From JBEBGV01 sp040081265 (GTDB taxonomy: Bacteria > Acidobacteriota > Vicinamibacteria > Vicinamibacterales > UBA2999), in contig JBEBGV010000019.1 of NCBI GenBank assembly GCA_040081265.1, forward strand, positions 1 to 64,000: DNA of 64,000 nt, in the 5' to 3' direction. The position numbers and the translations under genes were made by a program. Every line of letters begins with the position of its first letter. Position 1 is the first letter of the stretch. Shown here piece after piece: positions 32,159 to 41,628 of this stretch. The notes beneath the pieces were generated by a model. It saw only the letters and a list, made by a program, of their open reading frames with translations, had not been told where the DNA came from and ran no database searches.

Positions 32159-34543
32159 GTGAACCCGACCTCTCGTCCGGCCACTGACAGCCTCGTCCGC
32201 ATCCGCAACCAGCGATGGCGTGTCGGCCGTGTGACGTCCAGCGGCTCGTGTGTCATCGCGTCAGTCGTGGGGGCGGACACACACAACCGTGGTCATCGCA
32301 CAACCTTTCTGCTGCCGTTCGACCTCTGTGGGCAGATCACGCCGACGACGTCGCCACGACGGGTGACCGCCCGCGGATGGCGACGCCTGGCGCGACGCGC
32401 GCTTGGCGCGGCCGAACCATCACCGCACAGCCTGCGGGCGGCAGCAGCGGCGCGCTTCGAACCCCTCGCATTCCAGCTCGAGCCCGCCCTTGCCTGGATA
32501 CGCGGCGACACCACGCGTCTGCTCATCGCCGATGCCGTCGGGCTCGGCAAGACAGTCCAGGCCGGACTTCTCGTCGCGGAGGCCCTGCAGCGTCGTCCGG
32601 GCGGCCGGGTTCTCGTCATCGTCCCCGCTGGCCTTACGGCGCAGTGGCGCGACGAACTGCGGGAGCGGTTCGACGTGACACTGGATCTCTTTGACGCAGC
32701 CGGGCTGTGGCGCGCGACTTCAGAACTGCCGATCGGCGTCAATCCGTGGGCCACCACGTGCGCGGCAGTGACGTCCATCGACTTCGTGAAGCGACCCGAG
32801 GTGCTTCGCGCGCTCGAGCCGCTCGTCTGGGACCTCATCGTCTTCGATGAAGCGCACACGTTGACCGGTCGCTCTGACCGCCATCTCGCCGCGGCGGGCC
32901 TCGCCGCACGAGCGCGCGGCGTCGTCCTCCTCACCGCCACTCCCCACGACGGAGACGCCGACGCTTTCGGCCGCCTCTGCGAGCTCGGCAACATCAACAA
33001 CGCCTTTCCGTTGACGGTCTTCAAGAGGACGCACCGCTCACTGGGTGAGGACTGGACCCGACGCTCGGTCTGGTTTCGTCTGAGCACGGGAGGTACTGAG
33101 AAGGCTCTGCACGAGGCGTTACTGACATATGCCAGGCGGGTATGGTCGGAAGAAGCAAGCGCCGGCGCTCGACTCGCGATGTTCGTCCTCCTGAAACGCG
33201 GCGCGTCGAGCAGCGCCGCGCTGGTCCGTTCACTCGAACGCCGTCGTGTGCTGCTCGGAGAGTCGACGCTGGCGCCGGACGCTCAGCTCGTTCTTCCGCT
33301 CGGCCAGGATGACAACGAGCCGTGCGCAGAACTGAGTGCGCCAGGTTTGTCCAGCCGAGACACTGAACTCTCGACCATCGATGCCCTGATCGCGCTGGGA
33401 CGGTCGGTCGCCGGCGAGCAGCGCAAGATCCATCTTCTGTCTCGCCTGCTCCGCCGCACGGCGGAGCCAGCCATCGTCTTCACACAGTACAAGGACACAC
33501 TCGACGAGCTGGCGGATTCGTTCGCCACGGCGGGTACGACCTGCATCCACGGCAGCCTGTCTCTGCGCGAGCGGACCGCGGCCGTCCGCGCCTTCACGCA
33601 CGGGGACGTGCGCCTCCTCCTTGCGACCGATGCCGCAAGCGAGGGACTCAACCTGCACACGCGCTGCCGACTCGTCGTCAGCTTCGACTTGCCCTGGACG
33701 CCGACAAGGCTGGAGCAGCGTGTGGGTCGCGTCGACCGAATCGGCCAGACACGACGCGTCCACGCCTGGCAGATGGTGGCATCGGGTACCTACGAAGAAG
33801 AAGTCGCCAGGCGCGTAGCGTTGCGAGCACGCGTGGCCCACGACGCTCTGGACGTCCTGGAGACCGATGACGAGCGGGAGATCACCGAGGAAGTTGTCAC
33901 GAATACGTCGCCAGCAGCGGGAGTGGAACGCAGGCCTCCAGCCGGCATGCGCCTGCCGCCAGCTGATCTGGTGTGCCGCGCCGCGGACGAATCCAGCCGG
34001 ATCAGGCTGGCTCGCCGGCTGCTTCGGACTGCCGCTGACGCGGTTCCGGATCGACCGTTCACTGCGAAGCTGAGGACACGACGAACGCGGGGCACCGTCT
34101 TCGCGTTCAGGGCGACCTTCGCGGATGCCGGTGGCGAGCCTCTCTGGGACACGGTCATCGGACTCTACGGCGCCTGGCATGCAGACCGGCTCTGGATCGA
34201 CCACGTGCTGACTGCCCGCGAAGCGGCGCGCCTGGTCGAAGCGGCGGTCAACGAGCGATTCCGCGACGAGCTCCGCGACTGGCATCAGGCAGCCGCCACG
34301 ACACTGCGCCGCGATCGGGCCATCGCCGGCGTTCTTCGCCGAGAAAGCGCCCGGCTTTCCGCTGCGCTCGTTCAACGAGAACTGTTTTCGCGTCGGGCCG
34401 AGCGCACTCTGGCGCCACAGCTGCAGTCGCTGGACCAGTCCATCAACATGCTGCAACGTGCCTCACGGGAGACCGCCCGAATACGCGGTGTCCGCGTCGA
34501 GTCGGTCTTGCCGCTGTTCGCTGTCAGCTTCACTCAGCGATGA
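32159..34543 (+). CDS. SNF2-like superfamily 2 helicase (DrmD-like) of a helicase-methylase cassette
   Basis: A 794-residue SF2 ATPase. N-terminal part (LVRIRNQRWRVGRV, then FLLPFDLCGQITP) resembles the segment before the motor in DISARM DrmD-like SNF2 helicases. Walker A is GLGKT at 128-132, DEAH at 230-233, motif III LTATPHDGD, and the C-terminal motor has LLATDAASEGLNLH and QRVGRVDRIGQ. The last 270 residues have no clear domain. Its stop overlaps the start of an N6-adenine methylase by ATGA. Known role of such pairs: ATP-dependent handling of unmodified foreign DNA (DISARM, BREX, type I/III). No nuclease motif is visible here. Confidence 0.88.
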   Translation: MNPTSRPATDSLVRIRNQRWRVGRVTSSGSCVIASVVGADTHNRGHRTTFLLPFDLCGQITPTTSPRRVTARGWRRLARRALGAAEPSPHSLRAAAAARFEPLAFQLEPALAWIRGDTTRLLIADAVGLGKTVQAGLLVAEALQRRPGGRVLVIVPAGLTAQWRDELRERFDVTLDLFDAAGLWRATSELPIGVNPWATTCAAVTSIDFVKRPEVLRALEPLVWDLIVFDEAHTLTGRSDRHLAAAGLAARARGVVLLTATPHDGDADAFGRLCELGNINNAFPLTVFKRTHRSLGEDWTRRSVWFRLSTGGTEKALHEALLTYARRVWSEEASAGARLAMFVLLKRGASSSAALVRSLERRRVLLGESTLAPDAQLVLPLGQDDNEPCAELSAPGLSSRDTELSTIDALIALGRSVAGEQRKIHLLSRLLRRTAEPAIVFTQYKDTLDELADSFATAGTTCIHGSLSLRERTAAVRAFTHGDVRLLLATDAASEGLNLHTRCRLVVSFDLPWTPTRLEQRVGRVDRIGQTRRVHAWQMVASGTYEEEVARRVALRARVAHDALDVLETDDEREITEEVVTNTSPAAGVERRPPAGMRLPPADLVCRAADESSRIRLARRLLRTAADAVPDRPFTAKLRTRRTRGTVFAFRATFADAGGEPLWDTVIGLYGAWHADRLWIDHVLTAREAARLVEAAVNERFRDELRDWHQAAATTLRRDRAIAGVLRRESARLSAALVQRELFSRRAERTLAPQLQSLDQSINMLQRASRETARIRGVRVESVLPLFAVSFTQR

Positions 34544-37500
34544 TCGCGACCATCCGTGGGAGACTTCTCTCTCCCCTCTTCGCAACGACGGTCCTGCACA
34601 CGCTCGCCGGCGCCACCATGCCGCCGCAGGCGTCCGAGACCGAACTTGAGCGCATCGGAACGGTTGCAGACGAGGCGCTGGGCCCCAGTTCCTCAGCCCG
34701 AGCCGTAGCCGACGTCCTGGTGCTACCGCTGCTCCGTGCCCTCGAGCTGCGGGTGGCGCTCCGACGCGACCTGCCCGACGAAACTCGACTCATTGCCGGC
34801 GGCACCGGACCCACCGCCGTCCCGGTGATCGTCCGCGGGTGGGCAACTGAGCTCGAATCAGGGTGGCGCGAACTCGTCCGTGACGGCATCGCTGCCGACG
34901 CCCGGTGGGCTCTCGCATGCAATGGACGCGAGCTTCGGATCGTTGACGTCCAGCGAACGTGGGCGCGACAGACGCTGAACGTCGATGTGGCTGCCCTCGG
35001 GCACGACGCCACGGTTCGGCGGGTCGTCTGGGTCGTGGCCAATGGACGTGCACTCTCAGCAACGCCGGCGCTGCTGGATACGGCTGTCTCTCTGTCGGCA
35101 GAACACGGCGTCGCGGTCTGCCGTTCCCTGGGGAGCGGTGTCGTCAACGCGGTGAGGAATCTGTACGAGGCGCTCGGCGCAGGACCGTCACGGCGCGTCT
35201 CGCGCTCGACGCTGCTCGAGCAGTGCCTGACCGTGGTCTACCGAATACTGTTCCTGCTGTTCGCCGAAGCTCGCGGGCTCGTCCCCGTCTGGCATCCGCT
35301 CTACCGCGACCAGTACTCCATCGGCGCCATGGTCACGACGCTGATGTCGGGGCAACCCGGTCGAGGGACATGGGAGGCGATCAAAGCCATCTCCCGACTC
35401 GCCCATGCCGGATGTGCGACGGGCGACTTCACGGTGACGGCGTTCAACAGTCGTTTGTTCTCTCCACAACTCACCAGCGGAGTCGACAGCCGGCGCATTG
35501 CCGACGACGTGATGCGGCGCGTGGTCATGGAGCTCGGAACGGCCCGGATCCGCGAATCGGGCGTGACCAGGACGAGGTACGAAGACCTCGACGTCGAGCA
35601 ACTGGGATCGGTGTACGAACACGTCCTCGAGTACCAGCCTGGAGAGCAGGCAGGGGATCTAATCAGGACCCGCGACACCCGGAAGGCCAGCGGAACCTTC
35701 TATACGCCGCGCGAACTGGCTGCCGCGCTGGTCGAACATACACTCGAGCCACTGGTCTCTGGCCGCACCTCTGAAGAAATTCTTCGCCTCCGGATCCTCG
35801 ACCCGGCTATGGGCAGCGGCGCGTTCCTGGTCGCGGCCTGTCGCTACCTCGCTCGACGTCTTGAACGCGCCCTGATCGATGAAGGCACCTGGCACGCCGG
35901 CGAGATCACCAGCGAAGACCGTGTCACGCTGCGGCGACAAATCGTCCAGCGTTGCTTGTATGGCGTCGATATCAACCCGGTCGCCGTGCAGCTGGCACGG
36001 CTCTCTCTGTGGCTCGTCGCGCTGGTCCGCGACAAGCCCTTGTCGTTTCTCGACCATCACCTCGTGGCGGGCAACAGCCTGGTCGGCGCCACGCCTGCTC
36101 ATCTGCATCGGGAAACCGCTGGCGCGCGAGCAGCCAGGCGGCAGGTCGCCGACCTTCCCTTGTTCGACCTCGGACACCTCGAGACAGCTGTCGCCTCCGC
36201 GGGCAACGTGCGCACTCAGCTGACGCGGGAGCCGGATGACTCGGCTCCTCAGGTCCGGTCGAAAGAGATCCGGCTGGAGGCCCTCGGGCAGACGAAGTCG
36301 ACCCTCACCGCGTGGCGTCGGACGCTCGATCTCTGGTGCGCAACCTGGTTCTGGCCAGACCGCAACCCTCCGGGAAGGCCAGCCGTCGCGGACGTCCTGA
36401 CCAACCTGACCGGCGGTCGCGCCGCCTTGTCGTCCCGGACACTGGACCAACTGCTCCGCTGCGCCGGCGCCGCTGCCGAGAGCGAGCGCTTCCTCCATTG
36501 GCCCCTGGCCTTTCCCGAGGTCTTCCAGGACGACCGCGGGCGCGAGTCGCCTTCGGGGGGATTCGACGCGGTGCTCGGTAACCCGCCCTGGGACATGATC
36601 CGCGGCGACAGCGGAGACGACCCGACGAGGAACGTGCGGAGGACGGACGCTCAGCGCCTGACCCGTTTCGTCCGCGAGTCTGGCGTCTATGCTGGTGGCG
36701 CCACGGCGCACGTCAATCGCTACGCGTTGTTCGCTGAGCGCGCACTCCAGCTCACACGACGCGGGGGCCGAATCGGCCTGGTTCTTCCAGGAGGAATCCT
36801 CGCCGACGCCGGGGCCGCATCGCTGAGGGCCAGGCTCTTCGCCGCGGCCGACGTTGACGCGGTGGTCGGCCTCGACAATCGCGGGGCCATCTTCCCCGTG
36901 CATCGAAGTGTCAGGTTCGTCTTACTGACCGCCACGAGCGGAACCCCCACGCAAACCATCCGCTGCCGGTTCGGGCTCAGTCGCCTCGACCAGCTCGGGG
37001 ACGCCTGGACGTCGCCGAAGGCGATTCCCTTGACACGTGCCTTTATTACGCGCGTCTCCGGAGAAGACGATCTCGGCGTCCCTGAACTCCTCTCGACCGA
37101 CGACTTCAGGCTCGTGGAGCGCATCACGGCGGAGATCCCAACTCTCGAATCAGCGCACGGCTGGCACGTCCGCTTCGGCCGTGAACTCAACGCCACCGAT
37201 GACCGGACGCTGATGACGCCCGTCGACGGGCAGGCCGGCGCGCGCCGCATCGTCGAAGGCAAGATGATCACTCCGTTTCGTGTCGACCTCGACAGGTCTC
37301 GCCTGATGCTGGCGCGGAACGCCGTCGTTCGAGACAACATCGCGAGACTCCCGCGTCTCGCCTACCGGGAGGTGGCGTCAGCCACGAACCGGCTGACGCT
37401 CATCGCGGCCATCGTTCCAGCGCACGCGGTGACGACGCACACCGCATTCTGCCTGAAGGCCAGCCTCCCTCTTGCGTCGCAGTGGGTACTGTGCGCGCTG

Positions 37501-37809
37501 CTCAACAGCTTCGTTGCCAACTACCTGGTGCGACTCAGGGTGAACACCCATGTCACTGCGACGATCATGTCTCGCCTTCGCGTTCCGCTGGTCCAGAGTT
37601 CGTCTCACGCGTTTGCCCGGCTGCACGAGATGTCGGTCGAACTGGCCGACGGCAAGGACGCGGTTGAGAGCAACCCCGTGTACTGCCGTATGCAGGCAGA
37701 GGTCGCCAGCCTGTACGGTTTGAACACTGCAGACTTCGCTCACGTGCTCAGCACATTCCCGCTGATTCCGCTCGCCACGCGCGAGGCGTGTCTGGCGGCG
37801 TTCCGCTGA
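34540..37809 (+). CDS. Eco57I-type N6-adenine DNA methyltransferase of a helicase-methylase cassette
   Basis: A 1089-residue methylase. Order: an N-terminal domain of about 330 residues with the WALACNGRELRIVD pattern that follows the nuclease in type IIG enzymes, but no PD-(D/E)xK residues are seen; then a helical region, then FYTPRELA and SAM motif I DPAMGSGAF (421-429), and catalytic NPPW (681-684). Residues 700-1089 should read the DNA target. Related to DrmMI, PglX and type IIG/ISP proteins. Overlap ATGA with the helicase gene makes them one operon between smr and an unrelated HAD gene, with no integrase nearby. Confidence 0.88.
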   Translation: MIATIRGRLLSPLFATTVLHTLAGATMPPQASETELERIGTVADEALGPSSSARAVADVLVLPLLRALELRVALRRDLPDETRLIAGGTGPTAVPVIVRGWATELESGWRELVRDGIAADARWALACNGRELRIVDVQRTWARQTLNVDVAALGHDATVRRVVWVVANGRALSATPALLDTAVSLSAEHGVAVCRSLGSGVVNAVRNLYEALGAGPSRRVSRSTLLEQCLTVVYRILFLLFAEARGLVPVWHPLYRDQYSIGAMVTTLMSGQPGRGTWEAIKAISRLAHAGCATGDFTVTAFNSRLFSPQLTSGVDSRRIADDVMRRVVMELGTARIRESGVTRTRYEDLDVEQLGSVYEHVLEYQPGEQAGDLIRTRDTRKASGTFYTPRELAAALVEHTLEPLVSGRTSEEILRLRILDPAMGSGAFLVAACRYLARRLERALIDEGTWHAGEITSEDRVTLRRQIVQRCLYGVDINPVAVQLARLSLWLVALVRDKPLSFLDHHLVAGNSLVGATPAHLHRETAGARAARRQVADLPLFDLGHLETAVASAGNVRTQLTREPDDSAPQVRSKEIRLEALGQTKSTLTAWRRTLDLWCATWFWPDRNPPGRPAVADVLTNLTGGRAALSSRTLDQLLRCAGAAAESERFLHWPLAFPEVFQDDRGRESPSGGFDAVLGNPPWDMIRGDSGDDPTRNVRRTDAQRLTRFVRESGVYAGGATAHVNRYALFAERALQLTRRGGRIGLVLPGGILADAGAASLRARLFAAADVDAVVGLDNRGAIFPVHRSVRFVLLTATSGTPTQTIRCRFGLSRLDQLGDAWTSPKAIPLTRAFITRVSGEDDLGVPELLSTDDFRLVERITAEIPTLESAHGWHVRFGRELNATDDRTLMTPVDGQAGARRIVEGKMITPFRVDLDRSRLMLARNAVVRDNIARLPRLAYREVASATNRLTLIAAIVPAHAVTTHTAFCLKASLPLASQWVLCALLNSFVANYLVRLRVNTHVTATIMSRLRVPLVQSSSHAFARLHEMSVELADGKDAVESNPVYCRMQAEVASLYGLNTADFAHVLSTFPLIPLATREACLAAFR

Positions 37810-37815
37810 ACTCGC

Positions 37816-38661
37816 TCAGGCTCGCTTGCCGAGCGCAAACCGGCGGATGGCCTGCGCCAGCCCGGCTTCGTCCTGATGGCCCGTGACAGGCCAGCCCCTG
37901 TTCTTGAGCGGTTCCACGGCGTTCCCCATCACCACCGGAACGCCAGCCGCTTCGAGCATTCCCAGATCGTTGAAGTTGTCCCCGATCGCCATAATCGACT
38001 CGCGAGGAACGCCGAGCGCCGCCGCGCGTCGGCCGAGCGCCAGGCCCTTCGTGGCTTCACGCGATGTGACGTCCACGAGCGTGAAATCGCGCGCCTCGTA
38101 TTCGGTCACGGAGACGACGTAGTCGGGGCTGCCATCAATCAGCCGCGCCAGATCACGCATCGCCATCACTCCACCATTGAACATGACCTGAATCGGATCC
38201 TCGATCAGGGCGGCTTCGAGCGTCTCGGCCTGCGCGATGAGTTCCCTGTTCCGCTCGAAGTAGCCCCGCCGCCCCGGATGCGCCCAGTCCATCGACTCGA
38301 AGACAATCTGTCCGGCCTGGTCGCGGTCGAAGATGAGCGCGGCCGACGAACGCACGTGACGAGTGGCCTCGAGCACCGAACGCGCCGTCGTCACCGGCAG
38401 CAGGCGACGGTCGATCGTCGTGCCGTCGTGCGACCGCGAGACGGCGCCGTTGCTGACGATGAGCGAAACCGACTCAGGCAGGAGCTCGGCGACAGGCCGC
38501 GCCCACGGGTAGCTTCGTCCGGTGACGAGGGCAACGTGGATTCCGGCGGAGACCGCATCCTGGATCGCGACGACATTTTCGTGCGGTAGATGCCCAGAAC
38601 TGTCGAGAAGTGTTCCGTCGACGTCAATGCCGATAAGTCTGATCAATGCGCACTCCTGCAT
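37816..38661 (-). CDS. Cof-type HAD phosphatase
   Basis: A 281-residue haloacid-dehalogenase-fold hydrolase. It shows motif I IGIDVDGTLLD, motif II ALVTGRSY, Lys in TSREATKGLAL and motif III-IV AIGDNFNDLGMLEAA, with the large C2B cap between II and III. Such enzymes dephosphorylate sugar phosphates or FMN. The start is set at ATG 38661; TTG at 38646, preceded by GGAG, or the ATG at 38694 are options. It converges with the methylase gene across 6 bases. Confidence 0.9.
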   Translation of the reverse strand: MQECALIRLIGIDVDGTLLDSSGHLPHENVVAIQDAVSAGIHVALVTGRSYPWARPVAELLPESVSLIVSNGAVSRSHDGTTIDRRLLPVTTARSVLEATRHVRSSAALIFDRDQAGQIVFESMDWAHPGRRGYFERNRELIAQAETLEAALIEDPIQVMFNGGVMAMRDLARLIDGSPDYVVSVTEYEARDFTLVDVTSREATKGLALGRRAAALGVPRESIMAIGDNFNDLGMLEAAGVPVVMGNAVEPLKNRGWPVTGHQDEAGLAQAIRRFALGKRA

Positions 38662-38755
38662 CCCGAGTCGGCCCGGCGAGCGAAAGCACGCCAAAGGGGG
38701 TATCGCCGGCTGGCCCTGGATTGCGGGGGAATATCAACCGCCGACCCTGGGCTGG

Positions 38756-38761
38756 TAGGAT
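38756..38761 (+). promoter_or_regulatory. Putative -10 box TAGGAT before sucA
   Basis: TAGGAT ends 9 bases before the sucA ATG at 38771, with AAAGG between. No good -35 is seen at the usual distance. Confidence 0.35.
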
Positions 38762-38770
38762 AGAAAGGTT

Positions 38771-41578
38771 ATGAACCTCGAACAATTCGCGGGCGTCAAT
38801 GCCGGATACGTTCTCGAGCTCTACGAGAAGTTCCGGCAGGATCCGTCCTCGGTCGACGCGTCCACGCGGGCCGCATTCGAGTCCTGGACGCCTTCGGATT
38901 CGCCGACCAGCACGTCGGGCACTGCTCTCGCCGAAACCGTCAAGATTGAAGCCGTCGTCGGTGCCGCCAACCTGGCCGAGTCGATCAGGCGGTACGGCCA
39001 CCTCGCGGCCAGCGTTGACCCGCTCGGTTCGACGCCCCCCGGAGACCCGTCGCTGTCACCGGCGACCCACGGTATCACTGACGCTGACCTGAAAGCGCTG
39101 CCTGCCTCGCTCGTCGGGGGGCCGGTGGCCACGACGTCGGCAAACGCGTTCGAAGCGATCGAGAAGCTCAGGCGCGTCTACTGCTCGACCACGGGCTTCG
39201 ACATCTCTCACGTCTTCGTTCCCGCGGAGCGCACGTGGCTGCGAGAGGCCGCTGAGTCTGGCCGGTTCCTCCCGCCGGTCGACAACGCCAGCGCGGGCGC
39301 CCTGCTGGATCGCCTCACGCAGATTGACGTGTTCGAACGCTTTCTGCACCGCAGCTTCCCCGGCAAGACGCGCTTCTCGATCGAAGGGCTCGACATGCTC
39401 GTGCCGGTCCTCGACGAGATCATCCGTGGCGTCGCCGAACAGGGGGTTCGCCACACGCTGCTTGGCATGGCGCACCGTGGACGTCTGAACGTCCTCGCCC
39501 ACGTCCTGCAGAAGCCGTACGCGCAGATTCTTGCCGAGTTCAAGGATCCGGTGAACACGCGGACGTGGCGGATCGACCTCGGGTGGATGGGCGACGTGAA
39601 GTACCACGCCGGTGCCAGCACGGCAGCAGGCGCGCAGATGTTCGTGTCGATGGCGCCGAACCCGAGCCATCTCGAGGCGGTCAACCCGGTTGTCGCCGGC
39701 ATGGCGCGTGCCGCCGGCACCTTCGCGGATGCCGCGGGCGCACCGCGCTTCGATGGCCGCACCACCTTGCCTGTCCTGATTCACGGCGACTCCGCCTTCC
39801 CGGGCCAGGGCATCGTGGCCGAGACGCTCAACCTGTCTCGACTGTCCGGCTACGACACCGGCGGCACAGTGCACATCATCGCGAACAACCAGCTCGGATT
39901 CACGGCAACGCCCGAGGAGTCCTACAGCACGAGTTACGCGAGCGGCCTGGCGCGCGGGTTCAAGATCCCGATCGTGCACGTCAATGCCGATGATCCAACG
40001 GCGTGCCTCGAAGCAGCGCGGCTGGCGTGGGAGTACCGCACCCGTTTCGGCAGGGACTTCCTCATCGACCTGATCGGCTATCGCCGCCACGGACACAACG
40101 AAGGCGATGAGCCTGCGTTCACGCAGCCACTGATCTACAAACAGGTGGCAGCGCATAAGACCGTTCGTGAGCTGTGGGCTCAGACCCTGGTCGACCAGGG
40201 CAAGGTCTCGCCCGAGCAGCCCGAGGCGCTCGTCAAGAAGCACTTCTCGGCGCTCGAGAAAGTGCTCGAGACCCTTCGCCCCGAGGAGGACTTCGTCGCG
40301 CCGATCCCCGAGGCGGTGCCGGCTGGTGTCGCCGCGCGAGCGCAGACCGCGGTGCCACTCGACGACCTGAAAGTCATCAACGACGGCCTGCTCGAGACGC
40401 CCGAGGGGTTCGTCTACCACAAGAAACTCGAACGCGGACGGGAGCGACGCAAGAACATCTTCGCCGACGCCGCCGAGCGGTCCATCGACTGGGCCGCCGC
40501 CGAAGAACTGGCGCTCGCGTCCATCCTGGCAGACGGCATTCCAATCCGCTTCACGGGGGAAGACGTCGAGCGCGGGACGTTCAGCCACCGCCATGCCGTC
40601 TTCCACGACGCGAACACCGGGCGCGAGTTCGTTCCGCTCCAGGCGTTCGGGAGATCGAAGGCCTCCTTCGAAATCCACAACAGCCCGCTCACCGAGAACG
40701 CGACGATTGGATTCGAGTTCGGTTACAACATTCAGGAGCCTGATCGGCTGGTGATCTGGGAAGCCCAGTACGGCGACTTCATCAACGGTGCGCAGGTGAT
40801 GCTCGACCAGTTCGTGACCTCGAGCCGCGCCAAGTGGGGACAGCGTCCCTCGCTGGTGTTCCTGCTGCCCCACGGCTACGAGGGCCAGGGACCAGAACAC
40901 TCGAGCGCTCGCCCCGAACGGTTCCTTCAGGCCGCAGCGGACATCAACCTCCGGCTGGCCAACTGCACGACCGCGGCGCAGTACTTCCACCTGCTCCGTC
41001 GTCAGGCAGCGCTGCTCGAAAGCGATCCGCTTCCGCTGGTCGTCCTCACCCCCAAGAGCCTGCTGCGTCATCCGATGGTCGCGTCGACACCCGCGGAGCT
41101 GGCAGAAGGCCGCTTTCAGCCGGTCATCGATGACGTGGACGCGAGGACGCATGCCAAGGCGGTCAAGCGCGTGGTGCTGTGCAGCGGCAAGGTCTACGTC
41201 GATCTGGCCAGCAGCGAGCGTCGTCCGGCGGCGAAGGAAGTCGCGGTCGTCCGTGTCGAGCAGCTCTACCCCTTCCCGTCGAGTGCCATCGAGGAAGTGC
41301 TGGCGGGCTACCCGTCGGCGCGCGACATCGTGTGGCTGCAGGAGGAACCGGAGAACATGGGCGCGTGGGAGTTTGCGCGTCCCCTCTTGCTCGAGACCCT
41401 CGGCGATCGACGCGCGCTTCGCTACATCGGACGTGCACGCAGCGCCAGCCCGTCGGAAGGTTCGAGTACGTGGCATCAGCTCAACCAGAAGGCGCTGGTC
41501 GAGCGGGCGTTCGATGTGAGCGCTCCGGCCAGCGAGGGCTCAATGGTGTTGTCGAAGGCGGCCGGCGCCGGCCGTTGA
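38771..41578 (+). CDS. sucA: 2-oxoglutarate dehydrogenase E1 component
   Basis: ThDP-dependent decarboxylase of the 2-oxoglutarate dehydrogenase complex (TCA cycle). The 935-residue protein matches the E. coli SucA length (933). It has the N-terminal E2-binding helix start MNLEQFAGVNAGYVLELYEKF, the substrate loop region GMAHRGRLNVLAHVLQKP, the ThDP/Mg site GDSAFPGQGIVAETLN, and the late FLLPHGYEGQGPEHSSARPE. No E2 domain is fused, unlike mycobacterial Kgd. It is followed 50 bases later by sucB; E3 comes from lpdA at 27136-28554. Confidence 0.97.
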   Translation: MNLEQFAGVNAGYVLELYEKFRQDPSSVDASTRAAFESWTPSDSPTSTSGTALAETVKIEAVVGAANLAESIRRYGHLAASVDPLGSTPPGDPSLSPATHGITDADLKALPASLVGGPVATTSANAFEAIEKLRRVYCSTTGFDISHVFVPAERTWLREAAESGRFLPPVDNASAGALLDRLTQIDVFERFLHRSFPGKTRFSIEGLDMLVPVLDEIIRGVAEQGVRHTLLGMAHRGRLNVLAHVLQKPYAQILAEFKDPVNTRTWRIDLGWMGDVKYHAGASTAAGAQMFVSMAPNPSHLEAVNPVVAGMARAAGTFADAAGAPRFDGRTTLPVLIHGDSAFPGQGIVAETLNLSRLSGYDTGGTVHIIANNQLGFTATPEESYSTSYASGLARGFKIPIVHVNADDPTACLEAARLAWEYRTRFGRDFLIDLIGYRRHGHNEGDEPAFTQPLIYKQVAAHKTVRELWAQTLVDQGKVSPEQPEALVKKHFSALEKVLETLRPEEDFVAPIPEAVPAGVAARAQTAVPLDDLKVINDGLLETPEGFVYHKKLERGRERRKNIFADAAERSIDWAAAEELALASILADGIPIRFTGEDVERGTFSHRHAVFHDANTGREFVPLQAFGRSKASFEIHNSPLTENATIGFEFGYNIQEPDRLVIWEAQYGDFINGAQVMLDQFVTSSRAKWGQRPSLVFLLPHGYEGQGPEHSSARPERFLQAAADINLRLANCTTAAQYFHLLRRQAALLESDPLPLVVLTPKSLLRHPMVASTPAELAEGRFQPVIDDVDARTHAKAVKRVVLCSGKVYVDLASSERRPAAKEVAVVRVEQLYPFPSSAIEEVLAGYPSARDIVWLQEEPENMGAWEFARPLLLETLGDRRALRYIGRARSASPSEGSSTWHQLNQKALVERAFDVSAPASEGSMVLSKAAGAGR

Positions 41579-41628
41579 TCTGATAAATGGGGTCGGAGGT
41601 CATTTGAAGAGGACACTGCGAAAGCGCC

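Noticed and set aside
32159..37809. Complete DISARM or BREX system
   Set aside because: No drmA, drmB, drmC, pglZ, brxC or similar gene lies within the window on either side; the neighbours are smr and a Cof phosphatase.
39056..41476. 806-codon open frame on the minus strand inside sucA
   Set aside because: Exact shadow of sucA codon positions; the protein shows no motif or start context, while sucA is unmistakable.
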